Of a stretch of 64,000 bases of DNA, positions 28,043 to 38,779 are shown in pieces. A program made the position numbers and the translations under genes. Under the pieces are notes generated by a model, which was given only the letters and a program-made list of their open reading frames with translations, was not told the origin of the DNA and made no database searches. The stretch's first letter is position 1, and each line of letters begins with the position of its first letter. This DNA is from Limosilactobacillus reuteri (GTDB taxonomy: Bacteria; Bacillota; Bacilli; Lactobacillales; Lactobacillaceae): contig NZ_CP059275.1 in assembly GCF_013694365.1 (NCBI RefSeq), forward strand, positions 1,550,001-1,614,000. Reading direction: 5' to 3'.

Positions 28043-29164
28043 ATGAACGAACAAGAACAACATATTGACCAGTTTCTTACTTCGTCCAACTATCATCAGT
28101 TATCTGCTAATCAGCAAAAGCATGCACAGGATATTTTGACGCGTTTTAATAACCAGATGGCAAATGATCAGCATTTGACCGACACTACTTGGACACCAGA
28201 AGCAGTAAAAGCGGTCATGGTCGGGGAATTCATCGCTGATCCAGCACTAACTAATCAATTTGGAATTGCGGTTGTTCCAGTTTTGCGAGCTTATCAAGAA
28301 TTTTTGAAAGTTGAAAATCTTGCGGAAGTTGTAAAAGCAATGGAAGAACAACGGACAAAGATGAACGAGTGTCGGAAAGCACATAAGACATGGGCCCAAT
28401 TACATGGGGATGCGGAAAATGACGAAGCAGAAGCAACCTCAGTTCAAGCAAGTCCTGCTAAAAAAGAAGTTACATGGACACCTGAGAAGTTCAAGGATTT
28501 ATTAGCAAATGTGCAACAAGCTATTAAGTCTGCTTCCCAATTCAATAATCTTGAATTAGATGATGTTGAGTTGAACTATGTTGTGCAAGAGTTCTTGGAA
28601 TTAATGGTACAAGAATGCAATGAATATCCAGGTCAATGGACTTTCGGCAACTTGCAACGCGTATTAGGCATGATGATGCCATTAGATCCACATATTTCAA
28701 TTAAGCAAATTCACAACATCGTACCGAGCGCGCAGGCCTTGTTTGAGTACTTGAAGCAAAATGATTATATCAATATGGATCAATACAAGTTGGGCTTAAA
28801 GGCAATTGCTAATATGCAACCATCAGAAGACATGCTTGCCTCATTAAATCGTGATGAGCGGGAAACACAATTAGTTTTATCATTCATCAATAGTAATGGT
28901 ATCGATACTGATGATGTAGATGTGGCAGAAGCGTGGATGGACGAACATAAGCAGGAAGTTGCTGACTTTATGCGTGGCCTCTTGAATCCATGGGGCGAAT
29001 ATGAACGTAAGCGCCTGCTCAAGCGTCAACGCGAAATGCAACAAAAGCAACAAGTGGCTAAGAGTAATGATAACCAAGTTGATTCACAATTAAAGCGGAA
29101 AAAGAAGTCCCTTCAAGGAATCAAGTTTAGTAAAAAGGCTCGACGAAAATTACGTCGCCATTAA
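28043..29164 (+). CDS. Large helical hypothetical protein with basic tail
   Basis: 373 residues, soluble, predicted mainly helical. Two related-looking segments each start 'TWTPEAVKAVM' (about 52) and 'TWTPEKFKDLL' (about 147), separated by an acidic linker, hinting at an internal repeat. The last 40 residues are very basic ('KRKKKSLQGIKFSKKARRK'), suggesting nucleic-acid or ribosome contact. No known domain recognised. Confidence 0.5.
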   Translation: MNEQEQHIDQFLTSSNYHQLSANQQKHAQDILTRFNNQMANDQHLTDTTWTPEAVKAVMVGEFIADPALTNQFGIAVVPVLRAYQEFLKVENLAEVVKAMEEQRTKMNECRKAHKTWAQLHGDAENDEAEATSVQASPAKKEVTWTPEKFKDLLANVQQAIKSASQFNNLELDDVELNYVVQEFLELMVQECNEYPGQWTFGNLQRVLGMMMPLDPHISIKQIHNIVPSAQALFEYLKQNDYINMDQYKLGLKAIANMQPSEDMLASLNRDERETQLVLSFINSNGIDTDDVDVAEAWMDEHKQEVADFMRGLLNPWGEYERKRLLKRQREMQQKQQVAKSNDNQVDSQLKRKKKSLQGIKFSKKARRKLRRH

Positions 29165-29491
29165 ATGAGCGTTGAAATTCCAGAAAATATGGAAGAAGTA
29201 GCAATGCAGCTGGCTCAACATCAAGTACGTGGTGAGCAAGTTGACGAAAAGGCTGTTATTCAAAATGCTGTTCGGGATATACTCCAAGCATTTTTTGATG
29301 AAGCTCTTGAAGGCCATTACGATGATGTTAAGTGGGATGGGGATGACCTAGTCGTTACGGGTATTATGGGTGATGAAGCAGGACGTATTCAACCACAATC
29401 GAGCTCATTTATTGATGACTTTAAGAACGATGCTGATTCATTAATTGAACGGCTTGAAAATGCGACAGCCAAAATTGTGGGTGGTCGTTAA
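29165..29491 (+). CDS. Acidic hypothetical protein
   Basis: 108 residues, strongly acidic ('DDVKWDGDDLVVTG', 'DDFKNDADSLIERLEN'), no cysteine and no membrane segment. It lies beside the protein with the very basic tail, so the two might bind each other; that is only a charge argument. The joint TAAATGG to the next gene, with GGTGG before it, may be natural. Confidence 0.45.
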   Translation: MSVEIPENMEEVAMQLAQHQVRGEQVDEKAVIQNAVRDILQAFFDEALEGHYDDVKWDGDDLVVTGIMGDEAGRIQPQSSSFIDDFKNDADSLIERLENATAKIVGGR

Positions 29492-29716
29492 ATGGAAACA
29501 AGAATTTTCTTTAATCCAGGCGATTCAGTCGCTAATATTCATGACTATAATGAAGCTGTTCGGAAAGGACAAATTTTTAAACAAGCACGTCATAATGACG
29601 AACTTGTCATCGCTAAAGATCCTAACGATAAAGAATACGCAATTTTTTACGCTAAGGATGCCTTACCAGCTGAACACGAGAAGTCAAAGCCCTACGAAAT
29701 TAAAAATCGTCTTTAA
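29492..29716 (+). CDS. Small hypothetical protein
   Basis: 74 residues, charged, soluble. Opening 'METRIFFNPGDSVANIHDYNEA' and 'AKDPNDKEYAIFYAKDALP' are without known motif. No functional clue. Confidence 0.45.
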   Translation: METRIFFNPGDSVANIHDYNEAVRKGQIFKQARHNDELVIAKDPNDKEYAIFYAKDALPAEHEKSKPYEIKNRL

Positions 29717-30223
29717 ATGCAAATCTCAGTACCATTAATTAATGGGATGTTAGCAGATGAATATGGTAAATATGCGCCAGCAGCTGATATGCTAGCTGAC
29801 CATCCAATTAAGTCATTTCCAATTAAAATTACCGACGCACCAGCAGATACAAAGACATTTGCACTCGTCTTTATTGATTATGACTCAACACCTGTCTGTG
29901 GCTTTACTTGGATCCACTGGTTAGCCGCCAACATTCCAGCAACGTTAACAGATATCCCTGCAAATGCTAGTCGAGAATTAGCAGATAAATTTGTGCAGGG
30001 GAATAATAGCAATGCCAGCTCGTTGGTTAATGGAAACCCATTGATAACTAGTGGTTATGTGGGTCCACAACCTCCCGACAAAACTCATGATTATACTTTA
30101 ATGGTGTTTGCATTAGATGACACTTTACCCTTAGAAAATAAATACTGGCTTAATGACTTTATCCATGCGGCCAAAGGTCATATTCTAGCAAAAGCACAAA
30201 TTGATTTGCCAAGTCGTTCATGA
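29717..30223 (+). CDS. YbhB/YbcL-family (PEBP-like) protein
   Basis: 168 residues, phosphatidylethanolamine-binding-protein fold. Visible family parts: 'TFALVFIDYDSTP' (about 50-62), 'GFTWIHWLAANIPAT' (about 65-79) with the pocket His, and 'YVGPQPPDKTHDYTLMVFAL' (about 114-133). Binds anionic ligands; true role in bacteria is unclear. Confidence 0.85.
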   Translation: MQISVPLINGMLADEYGKYAPAADMLADHPIKSFPIKITDAPADTKTFALVFIDYDSTPVCGFTWIHWLAANIPATLTDIPANASRELADKFVQGNNSNASSLVNGNPLITSGYVGPQPPDKTHDYTLMVFALDDTLPLENKYWLNDFIHAAKGHILAKAQIDLPSRS

Positions 30224-31006
30224 ATGGCTAACCAACGCTTACTTCCAATAAAGAATGGGTACAACTTTCGTGATCTTGGAGGTTATCCCACAGCAGATGG
30301 TCATCAAATAAAATGGCATCGTCTTATTCGTACTGGTTCACTTGCTCATTTAGATCAAAATGATCTCACCGTTTTAGATAATATTCCTATTTCGCTCGAT
30401 ATTGACCTCCGTGCTCCCGACGAAGTAAAGAAAGATCCTGATCGAGTGCCTTCCCAAGCAAAATATTATCATTTACCTGTTTTCGAAGCCGACGAAACAG
30501 ACGCCTCACATAGTGATGAGGAAATCGCCGCACAGATGCAACAGCCAGGAAACGGTTATCACCATATGATTGATGTTTATCACCGAATGACCACAGCTGC
30601 TTCAGCCAAGCAAGCTTACCAGAAATTACTTAATCTCTTATTGAATAATGAACGCGGTGCCTTGCTATTTCATTGTACTGCTGGTAAAGATCGGACAGGG
30701 ATGGCTGCTTATCTTATTCTTAGTGCCCTCGGGGTTGAGCAAAAGATTATTATGGAAGATTACCTGTTAACGAATACTGTTACTCAGGAGTTTCGTAATC
30801 ACTGGTTGCAAGACATGCGGAATCATGGAGCCAGCGAGGCACTAGTGACAAATCGGGCTGCCCTTGCCTCAGTAGCTCCTGATTACCTAAATACAGCAAT
30901 CAAAATCATTACTCAAAATTACGGAAACGTTAATCAATATCTTAATAATTATCTTGATATTACGCCTACCGAAATAAAAGATTTACGAAAATTGTATTTA
31001 GATTAA
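30224..31006 (+). CDS. Protein tyrosine/serine phosphatase (DSP-like)
   Basis: 260 residues. The P-loop 'FHCTAGKDRTG' (about 146-156; C-x5-R) is intact and the N-terminus has 'NFRDLGGYPTADGHQIKWH', typical of the Y_phosphatase3 family. Such enzymes in lactobacilli may act on phosphotyrosine or phosphoinositides. Starts ATG directly after a TGA; no overlap evidence at the joint. Confidence 0.88.
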   Translation: MANQRLLPIKNGYNFRDLGGYPTADGHQIKWHRLIRTGSLAHLDQNDLTVLDNIPISLDIDLRAPDEVKKDPDRVPSQAKYYHLPVFEADETDASHSDEEIAAQMQQPGNGYHHMIDVYHRMTTAASAKQAYQKLLNLLLNNERGALLFHCTAGKDRTGMAAYLILSALGVEQKIIMEDYLLTNTVTQEFRNHWLQDMRNHGASEALVTNRAALASVAPDYLNTAIKIITQNYGNVNQYLNNYLDITPTEIKDLRKLYLD

Positions 31007-31975
31007 ATGAAGAACTACCAACCAACTGATCTAATTAAATTTGCTTCACGTACTGGACGCTGGACCGTTAAAAAGATTAATAATATGCCCACCTTATACA
31101 CCACTAACCTTGGAAGCTACCTTCGTTTTAAGGTTTCAAATGCTAAAAAATGTCAAATTACTGTTTTGCCAAATCAAGATTCCCTATCTCCTAGCCAAGT
31201 GTTTGCATTTCGAATTGATGGCGGAAAGTGGCAACGGGCACAAGCTAGCTTAGAAAAAATTGATATTCCACTTGATTCGATATTACATACCATCGAAATA
31301 ATGGCAGCCGGTAATTCCGACATTGACGAAGTGTGGCAAGGTAATGAAGGCTTTGCAATTAAAAACATTTATCTCGATAACGGCGCAATTATGGCAGCCC
31401 CGCAGCGTCCTGTGGTCAACTTTATCGGTGATTCAATCACGGCCGGTTGTTGGGTAGTTGGCAATCATCCTGCTGCTGACTACCGACCAGAAACTAACTA
31501 TGCAGGAATCTGTGCAGACCTGCTTAACGTCGATAGTGTTCGAATAGCCTACTCTGCTGGGGGAGTGCTAAGACCTGCTACTGGCGGGGTCCCAACTGCC
31601 GATGTCTTTTTAGGAAAAATTGACAATCAGACATTATGGACGCCTAATCACCCTGATCTCAACGTGATTAATTTAGGCGTTAATGACCGTCGTTTCCCTC
31701 TAACTCAATTTATTGCCGCTTTCGATCTTTTTATTCAGCAAGTTAAGCTAACTTTTCCTCATGCTCCCTTAGCAATCATGATTCCTTTTAGTCAGACCTT
31801 TGCTTCTGCGATCCGCACAATTGCCACTAAACATAACTGTTCGATAATTGAAACTAAAACTTGGCACCATAGCTTTACTGATGGGCTCCATCCTGACCAA
31901 GCGGGCGCTATTACTGAAGGAAAAATGCTTGCACAAGCTTTACAACCTCTTTTATCTCAATTCAGTGTACAATAG
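31007..31975 (+). CDS. SGNH/GDSL hydrolase with N-terminal jelly-roll-like domain
   Basis: 322 residues. N-terminal beta-rich part (about 1-130) resembles carbohydrate-esterase-type jelly-roll domains. Catalytic part from about 135: block I 'NFIGDSITAGCW' with the nucleophile Ser, block III 'NLGVNDRR' with Asn, block V 'DGLHPDQAG' with Asp and His. No signal peptide, so intracellular. Probably an acetyl-esterase on sugars; its neighbourhood with galactose genes fits but may be accidental. Confidence 0.84.
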   Translation: MKNYQPTDLIKFASRTGRWTVKKINNMPTLYTTNLGSYLRFKVSNAKKCQITVLPNQDSLSPSQVFAFRIDGGKWQRAQASLEKIDIPLDSILHTIEIMAAGNSDIDEVWQGNEGFAIKNIYLDNGAIMAAPQRPVVNFIGDSITAGCWVVGNHPAADYRPETNYAGICADLLNVDSVRIAYSAGGVLRPATGGVPTADVFLGKIDNQTLWTPNHPDLNVINLGVNDRRFPLTQFIAAFDLFIQQVKLTFPHAPLAIMIPFSQTFASAIRTIATKHNCSIIETKTWHHSFTDGLHPDQAGAITEGKMLAQALQPLLSQFSVQ

Positions 31976-33154
31976 ATGGATAAGCAACAATTTTTAGCTG
32001 AATACCAAGATGTATTTAAGGAACCGGGGAAGGATGTATTTTTCTCACCAGGACGGATTAATGTGATCGGGGAACATACTGATTATAATGGTGGTCATGT
32101 TTTTCCATGTGCAATCAGTATTGGGACCTATGGGGTATATGGACCGCGTGAGGACACAACAGTCGCCATTTACTCAGCTAATTCAGCAAAAGAAGAAGAC
32201 AGTAAGATTATTACTTTTGACATTAATGATACAGAACCGCAAAGTGCTAAAGATGAAAAGTGGGTTAACTACTTTAAGGGGATGCTTGTTTATCTAAAGC
32301 AACGTGGTTTCAAGATTGATCACGGATTTAACTTATACATCCACGGTTTTCTTCCTTATGGTTCAGGCTTATCGTCATCAGCATCAATTGAAATGTTGAT
32401 GGGTAATATTTTGAAAGATGAATTTAATCTTGATATCGATGAAATTGAATTAGTAAAACTCGGACAAAAGACTGAAAATGACTTTGTTGGTCTTAATTCC
32501 GGAATCATGGACCAATTTGCTGTCGGAATGGGTAAAGAAAATAACGCAATTTACCTTGACTGCAACACTCTTGAATATAAGTATTTGCCACTTGAACTTG
32601 GCGATTATGAAATCATTATCATGAGTACTAATAAGAACCACTCCTTAGCTGGTTCCAAATACAACGAACGGGTCCAAGAATGTGAAGAAGCAGTTAAACG
32701 CCTTAACAAGAAACTAGATATTAATAAGTTGGGTGAATTAGATTCCGATACATTTGATCAATATACTTCTCTAATTGATGATGACACACTAATCCGTCGA
32801 GCACGGCATGCTGTAAGTGAAAATGAACGGACAAAAAAAGCTATTGATGCAATGGAAAAGGGCGACCTTGAAGAACTGGGGCGGCTAATCAATGCTTCCC
32901 ATGTTTCTCTAAAATATGACTATGAAGTAACTGGTAAAGAGCTTGATACCCTAGCAGAAAACGCATGGGATCAACCGGGCTGCCTTGGTGCTCGAATGGT
33001 CGGCGGTGGATTTGCCGGCAGTGCGATTGCCATTGTTAAGAAGTCAGAAGCAGAAAACTTTAAGAAAAACGTTGGCAAGATTTATCGTGACAAGATTGGT
33101 TACGATGCCAGTTTCTATGATGCTGAAGTTGTTGATGGACCACATAAGCTTTAA
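31976..33154 (+). CDS. galK: Galactokinase
   Basis: 392 residues, GHMP kinase giving galactose-1-phosphate, first step of the Leloir pathway. Signature 'GRINVIGEHTDYNGG' (about 27-41), ATP-binding 'LPYGSGLSSSASIE' (about 125-138) and C-terminal 'GARMVGGGFAGSAIAI' (about 341-356). Full length. Confidence 0.96.
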   Translation: MDKQQFLAEYQDVFKEPGKDVFFSPGRINVIGEHTDYNGGHVFPCAISIGTYGVYGPREDTTVAIYSANSAKEEDSKIITFDINDTEPQSAKDEKWVNYFKGMLVYLKQRGFKIDHGFNLYIHGFLPYGSGLSSSASIEMLMGNILKDEFNLDIDEIELVKLGQKTENDFVGLNSGIMDQFAVGMGKENNAIYLDCNTLEYKYLPLELGDYEIIIMSTNKNHSLAGSKYNERVQECEEAVKRLNKKLDINKLGELDSDTFDQYTSLIDDDTLIRRARHAVSENERTKKAIDAMEKGDLEELGRLINASHVSLKYDYEVTGKELDTLAENAWDQPGCLGARMVGGGFAGSAIAIVKKSEAENFKKNVGKIYRDKIGYDASFYDAEVVDGPHKL

Positions 33155-34606
33155 ATGAAGTTAATGGAAAAGTTTGCTGACCAAGTGATTGCTAGTGGAA
33201 CTTATGAACCACTCGACCGGATCTATGTCTTAAACAAGATTCGGGGCTTTGTTGGTGATGAAGATGTTGAAGCTAAAGATGATGAATCTGTTGTTAGTCA
33301 ACTTGTTGATTTAGCTGTTAAACGCGGCAAAATTGATGATGGTCAAACTGCTAAGGAAATTTTAAACGATCAGCTTTATGATTTGATGACCCCAACGCCA
33401 TCAGTAGTTAATCATAAATTCTGGGGAAAGTACCAACAATCTCCATCAAGTGCGACTGATTGGTTCTATAACTTATGTACTAGCAACGACTATGTTAAAG
33501 TAGCTGCTATCAAGAAGAATGTTGTCTTTGATAAACCAACTAAGTACGGCAATCTTGAAATTACCATCAATCTTTCAAAGCCAGAAAAGGATCCCAAAGC
33601 AATTGCAGCGGCTGCTCATGATACCGCTAAGAAGTACCCACAATGTGCTCTTTGCATGGAAAATGAGGGTTACAAGGGACGTCTTGGACAGGCAGCACGA
33701 AGCAACCACCGTATTATTCGAATTACAGTAGGGGGGCAACAATGGGGATTCCAGTATTCTCCATATGCTTACTTCCACGAACACTGTATCTTCCTTGATA
33801 GTAAGCATGAGCCAATGGAGATTAATCGGCAAACTTTAATTAACTTAGTTGAAATTGAAAAGCAATTCCCAGCTTATTTCGTTGGAAGCAATGCGGATTT
33901 ACCAATCGTTGGTGGATCAATGCTTGCTCATGAACACTACCAAGGTGGTAAGCATATTTTCCCAATGATGAAGGCCTCTATTAAGAAAGAATTGTACTTT
34001 GATGAATATCCAGCTGTTAATGCAGGAATCGTTAACTGGCCAATGAGTGATATTCGTTTGACTAGTACCGATACTGAGCAACTAATTGATCTTGGTACAC
34101 ATATTATTAAGGTATGGGATCAATACAGTGATGAAAGTCTTGATATTAAGGCTTTTGATGGTGAACTTCGTCATCATACTGTTACCCCAATTATGCATCG
34201 GGAAGGCGATAAGTTTGTTCTTGATTTAGTTTTGCGGGATAATAATACTAATGATGAATATCCACTCGGAATCTTCCATCCACATGAAAAGCTATGGCAC
34301 ATTAAAAAGGAAAATATCGGTTTGATTGAAGTGATGGGTCGTGCTATCTTACCAGCGCGGCTTAAGGATGAGTTAAATGAAGTCAAGAAGTTTTGGCTTG
34401 GTGCTGAAAATAAGATTGCAGATAGTCATCTTCCATGGGCAAAAGAAGTTCAGTCAAGGATTAATATCACCGAGGATAATGTCGATGAGGTTATGGAACA
34501 AGAACTTGCTAATGTCTTTGCTAATGTTTTGGAAAATGCGGGAGTCTTTAAGGATAACACAGCTGGAAATGAAGGTTGGCAACGATTCATTGATGCTTTA
34601 AAATAG
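33155..34606 (+). CDS. galT: UDP-glucose-hexose-1-phosphate uridylyltransferase, class II
   Basis: 483 residues, the long Firmicute form of GalT. Exchanges galactose-1-phosphate with UDP-glucose. Seen: 'LMTPTPSVVNHKFW', 'YPQCALCMENEGYKGR' (about 160-175), and the H-E-H type region 'YAYFHEHCIFLDSKHEPM' (about 207-224) plus 'MLAHEHYQGGKH'. Order galK-galT-LacI is usual in lactobacilli and is probably native here. Confidence 0.95.
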   Translation: MKLMEKFADQVIASGTYEPLDRIYVLNKIRGFVGDEDVEAKDDESVVSQLVDLAVKRGKIDDGQTAKEILNDQLYDLMTPTPSVVNHKFWGKYQQSPSSATDWFYNLCTSNDYVKVAAIKKNVVFDKPTKYGNLEITINLSKPEKDPKAIAAAAHDTAKKYPQCALCMENEGYKGRLGQAARSNHRIIRITVGGQQWGFQYSPYAYFHEHCIFLDSKHEPMEINRQTLINLVEIEKQFPAYFVGSNADLPIVGGSMLAHEHYQGGKHIFPMMKASIKKELYFDEYPAVNAGIVNWPMSDIRLTSTDTEQLIDLGTHIIKVWDQYSDESLDIKAFDGELRHHTVTPIMHREGDKFVLDLVLRDNNTNDEYPLGIFHPHEKLWHIKKENIGLIEVMGRAILPARLKDELNEVKKFWLGAENKIADSHLPWAKEVQSRINITEDNVDEVMEQELANVFANVLENAGVFKDNTAGNEGWQRFIDALK

Positions 34607-35599
<993 letters not shown>

Positions 35600-36211
35600 A
35601 TGAACGCTTGGATAACGGAATTTATTAATCAGTTTGGTTATTTTGCAATTGCCTTACTAATTGCCCTTGAAAATGTCTTTCCACCGCTACCATCCGAAAT
35701 TATCCTTACAATGAGCGGTTTTATGACGACTACCACCTCTTTATCAATTGTTGGAGTAATTATCGCCGCGACAATTGGCTCACTTATCGGGGCACTTATT
35801 TTATATGCTCTCGGCCGCCAGTTAACTGTTAACCGCCTTGAACTCCTTCTTGGTCATCGCTTATTTAAACTTTTGGGCTTTCATCAAGATGATGCTAAAA
35901 AAGCAGTCGATTGGTTTAATAAACATGGGACAGGCGGCATTCTCTATGGCCGCTGCATTCCCGTTATCCGCAGTTTAATCTCTATTCCTGCAGGGATCGC
36001 GCAAACTTCATTAGGAAAATTTTGCCTTCTCACTACTATCGGGAGCACCATCTGGAACACACTGCTTGTTGTTCTTGGCGCTTGGGTCGGCCAATCATGG
36101 AATAAAATTGTCATTATCTTCAACGATTACACGACTGTCGCTATTATCATTATGGCGATCGTTGGTTTATACTTTGCTTATCGGTGGTATCAAAAAAGAA
36201 TTAAGAAATAA
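35600..36211 (+). CDS. DedA-family membrane protein
   Basis: 203 residues with four to five membrane helices and the DedA/VTT core: 'LIALENVFPPLPSEIIL' (about 20-36), 'GALILYALGRQL' and 'LYGRCIPVIRSLISIPAG' (about 115-132), where the Arg residues are conserved. DedA proteins act as undecaprenyl-phosphate or lipid flippases in the membrane; here specific substrate is unknown. Confidence 0.88.
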   Translation: MNAWITEFINQFGYFAIALLIALENVFPPLPSEIILTMSGFMTTTTSLSIVGVIIAATIGSLIGALILYALGRQLTVNRLELLLGHRLFKLLGFHQDDAKKAVDWFNKHGTGGILYGRCIPVIRSLISIPAGIAQTSLGKFCLLTTIGSTIWNTLLVVLGAWVGQSWNKIVIIFNDYTTVAIIIMAIVGLYFAYRWYQKRIKK

Positions 36212-37525
36212 GTGAAGCGATATCGTTTCGGACGCCTCAGTATGGGCTGGCAAATTATGATTGGGCTGGCCCTTGGTATTATTTGTGGATTAATTTTCTA
36301 TCAAAATAAGGGTGCCATCACTGTTATGCAGAGCTTAGGAACAATCTTTATCCGGCTGATTCAAATGATCGTAATGCCAATTGTTGTTTCTTGCTTGACT
36401 GTGGGAATTGCTAATATTGGTGATATTAGAAAGTTAGGACGGATTGGTGGAAAAACATTAATTTATTTTGAAGTTTTAACCACAATTGCGTTAATTTTAG
36501 GGATCGTAATGGCTAACATTACCCATCCAGGTTCGTTTATTGATATTCATAAACTTCATGCAACTGATATTTCGCAATACATGTCCACTGCAAAATCTGC
36601 AGAACATAGTAGCGGATTCTGGCCATTAATTTTGTCGATTATTCCAACGAACATTTTTAAATCCATGTCTGATGGTGACATGATGCCTGTTATCCTGTTC
36701 TCAGTTCTTTTCGGATTAGGAATTGCAGCTGTTGGGGAAAAGGCTAAAATTTTAATTGATGTATTAAATGCAGTTTCAGAAGTTATGTTCAAAGTTACTA
36801 ATTGGGTTATGAAGTTTGCACCAATTGGGGTCTTTGGTTTAATTGGAATGACAATCGCCGAAATGGGTATTAGTGCTCTGCTGCCATTAGGATTATTTAT
36901 TGTGATTGCGTATGTGACAATGTTAATCTTTATTATTGTTGTCCTCGGTATTACTGCTCATATTTTCCATTTACGTTATTGGAAGACGATGCGCGCTATC
37001 CTTGATGAGATTGTTTTGGCATTTACTACTGCCAGTTCAGAAGTTACGTTGCCTCGTTTGATGAAAAAGACGCACGAGATGGGAGTAAGCAAGGGTATTA
37101 CAGCTTTTGTTATTCCAACTGGTTATACTTTTAATCTTGATGGATCTGCAATTTATCAATCATTAGCAGCGATCTTCTTAGCACAAGCATATGGACTTCA
37201 TCTTAGTATTTCTCACCAAATTACTCTGCTGGTTGTTTTGATGATTACTAGTAAGGGAATGGCTGGGGTTCCAGGAGCTTCTTTTGTTGTATTGCTTGCT
37301 AGTGTTTCTACAATTGGGGTTCCAATGGCTGGTTTGACTTTCATTGCCGGAATTGATCGTTTCGTTGATATGGGACGAACTGCCGTAAACGTGGTTGGTA
37401 ATTCAATTGCCACACTTGTTATCGGTGAATCTGAAGGTGCTCTTGACCGTGAAAAATATAATGCATATTTAGATAATTACGGAAAGGAAAAACCATCAAC
37501 AGAAACTGACGTTGAAGCTGAATAA
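36212..37525 (+). CDS. Dicarboxylate/amino acid:cation symporter (DAACS)
   Basis: 437 residues, GTG start, glutamate-transporter fold. Hallmarks: serine-rich hairpin 'AFTTASSEVTLPRL' (about 269-282), 'PTGYTFNLDGSAIY' (about 300-313, cation site), and 'KGMAGVPGASFVVLLAS' (about 348-364). Imports glutamate, aspartate or C4-dicarboxylates with Na+ or H+. Confidence 0.92.
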   Translation: MKRYRFGRLSMGWQIMIGLALGIICGLIFYQNKGAITVMQSLGTIFIRLIQMIVMPIVVSCLTVGIANIGDIRKLGRIGGKTLIYFEVLTTIALILGIVMANITHPGSFIDIHKLHATDISQYMSTAKSAEHSSGFWPLILSIIPTNIFKSMSDGDMMPVILFSVLFGLGIAAVGEKAKILIDVLNAVSEVMFKVTNWVMKFAPIGVFGLIGMTIAEMGISALLPLGLFIVIAYVTMLIFIIVVLGITAHIFHLRYWKTMRAILDEIVLAFTTASSEVTLPRLMKKTHEMGVSKGITAFVIPTGYTFNLDGSAIYQSLAAIFLAQAYGLHLSISHQITLLVVLMITSKGMAGVPGASFVVLLASVSTIGVPMAGLTFIAGIDRFVDMGRTAVNVVGNSIATLVIGESEGALDREKYNAYLDNYGKEKPSTETDVEAE

Positions 37526-37996
37526 ATGGACAAGATCGATAGGAAGATTATTAACCTTCTTCAAAAAAACGCCCGTGCTTCTTTAAAAGAACTCTCTAAA
37601 GAATGTTTTATTTCATCACCAGCAATTGCGGCGCGAATTAATAAACTTGAACGAAATGGGATTATTACTGGCTACCATACAAGTGTTAACATGGAAAAAA
37701 TCAACTTTCATGTTAAAGCTTTTATTCAGGTGCAACTTGAGCCTCGCCAAAAACAAGAATTTTACCCTTACATTCAACAAATTCCCAATGTGATTGAATG
37801 TAACTGTGTAACTGGTGATTATTCAGAAATTATGGAAGTTGTTTTTCCTTCTACCACCGATTTAGATAACTTCATCAATACTATTCAACAACGTTTTGGA
37901 AAGACAAGTACACAAATCGTATTTAGTACAAGCGTTGACCACCGAGGAGTTAAGCTAGCACCAGCCCAAGATACCGTTAGTTCAGAAAAAGAGTAA
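37526..37996 (+). CDS. Lrp/AsnC-family transcriptional regulator
   Basis: 156 residues. HTH at about 1-50 ('IDRKIINLLQKNARASLKEL'), then a RAM ligand-binding domain ('VKAFIQVQLEPRQ ... NVIECNCVTGDYSEIM'). Senses amino acids; it stands next to an amino-acid/dicarboxylate symporter, a plausible target, though adjacency here is not proof. Confidence 0.9.
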   Translation: MDKIDRKIINLLQKNARASLKELSKECFISSPAIAARINKLERNGIITGYHTSVNMEKINFHVKAFIQVQLEPRQKQEFYPYIQQIPNVIECNCVTGDYSEIMEVVFPSTTDLDNFINTIQQRFGKTSTQIVFSTSVDHRGVKLAPAQDTVSSEKE

Positions 37997-38461
37997 ATGG
38001 ATCAAGAATATCAAAACATCCTAGTTCCAGTTGATGGCTCTCAGGAATCAGAATTTGCATTGCATCGTGCAATCGCAATTGCAAAGCGTAATGGTGCCCA
38101 TATAGATATTTTAAACGTAATTGATACACGAGCAATGGCTTATAACTTTGCTGGTATGTCAGATGGAAGTATTGCTTACCAGTTAGTTGATAAGTCAAAG
38201 CAATACCTTGATGAATTGTTGAAGACTGCCAAGGATAAGGATGGTTTTGACAATCTTGACATTCATATCCGTCTTGGTAATCCAAAGACAATTATTTCAT
38301 TTGACTTCCCTCGTGATCACCACAACGACATGATTATTATTGGTGCTAGTGGATTATCACGGATGCAACGAGCTGTAATGGGTTCAGTTACGTCATATGT
38401 AAAGCGTAATGCGCCTGTTGATGTGTTAGTTGTCCGAACTGATGTAGATCAGGTTAAATAG
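37997..38461 (+). CDS. Universal stress protein, UspA family
   Basis: 154 residues, Rossmann-like fold. Start 'QNILVPVDGSQESEFAL' and ATP-binding motif 'GASGLSRMQRAVMGSVTSYV' (about 117-136; G-x2-G-x9-G-S). ATP-binding subtype, cytoplasmic. Confidence 0.93.
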   Translation: MDQEYQNILVPVDGSQESEFALHRAIAIAKRNGAHIDILNVIDTRAMAYNFAGMSDGSIAYQLVDKSKQYLDELLKTAKDKDGFDNLDIHIRLGNPKTIISFDFPRDHHNDMIIIGASGLSRMQRAVMGSVTSYVKRNAPVDVLVVRTDVDQVK

Positions 38462-38779
38462 GTGGCAGATGAAATTACTAAGCGAGTTTCCTTGATAGAA
38501 TTATTTTACGATTTAGTGTTCGTTTACATGGTTTTCCGAGCAACAGAAATGATTCACCATTTGCACAATGGGATTGTGGGATTGCCGGTTTTAGGAATCT
38601 TTGCAATTGTCGTGATTGTATTTATTAATTCCTGGATGGTCCAGATGGTTTTTACAAATCGGCATGGAAAGATTTCAGGAACAAATGTTATCTTTTCGTT
38701 CGTCGATATGGCAATTCTTCTCTATATGTCAAATTCGTTTTCAACAACATTTGACTGGCATTTAGCAATTTTTTCATAG
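38462..38779 (+). pseudogene. ltrA: ltrA (low temperature requirement A) remnant, 5' part
   Basis: 105 codons, GTG start, containing the LtrA opening 'RVSLIELFYDLVFVYMVFR' and three membrane helices, then a TAG stop after 'DWHLAIFS'. Full LtrA proteins have about 380 residues and ten or more helices. The next 3' part begins at 38780 and about 60-100 middle residues are missing, either by mutation or because the linking DNA was left out of this window. Confidence 0.75.
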
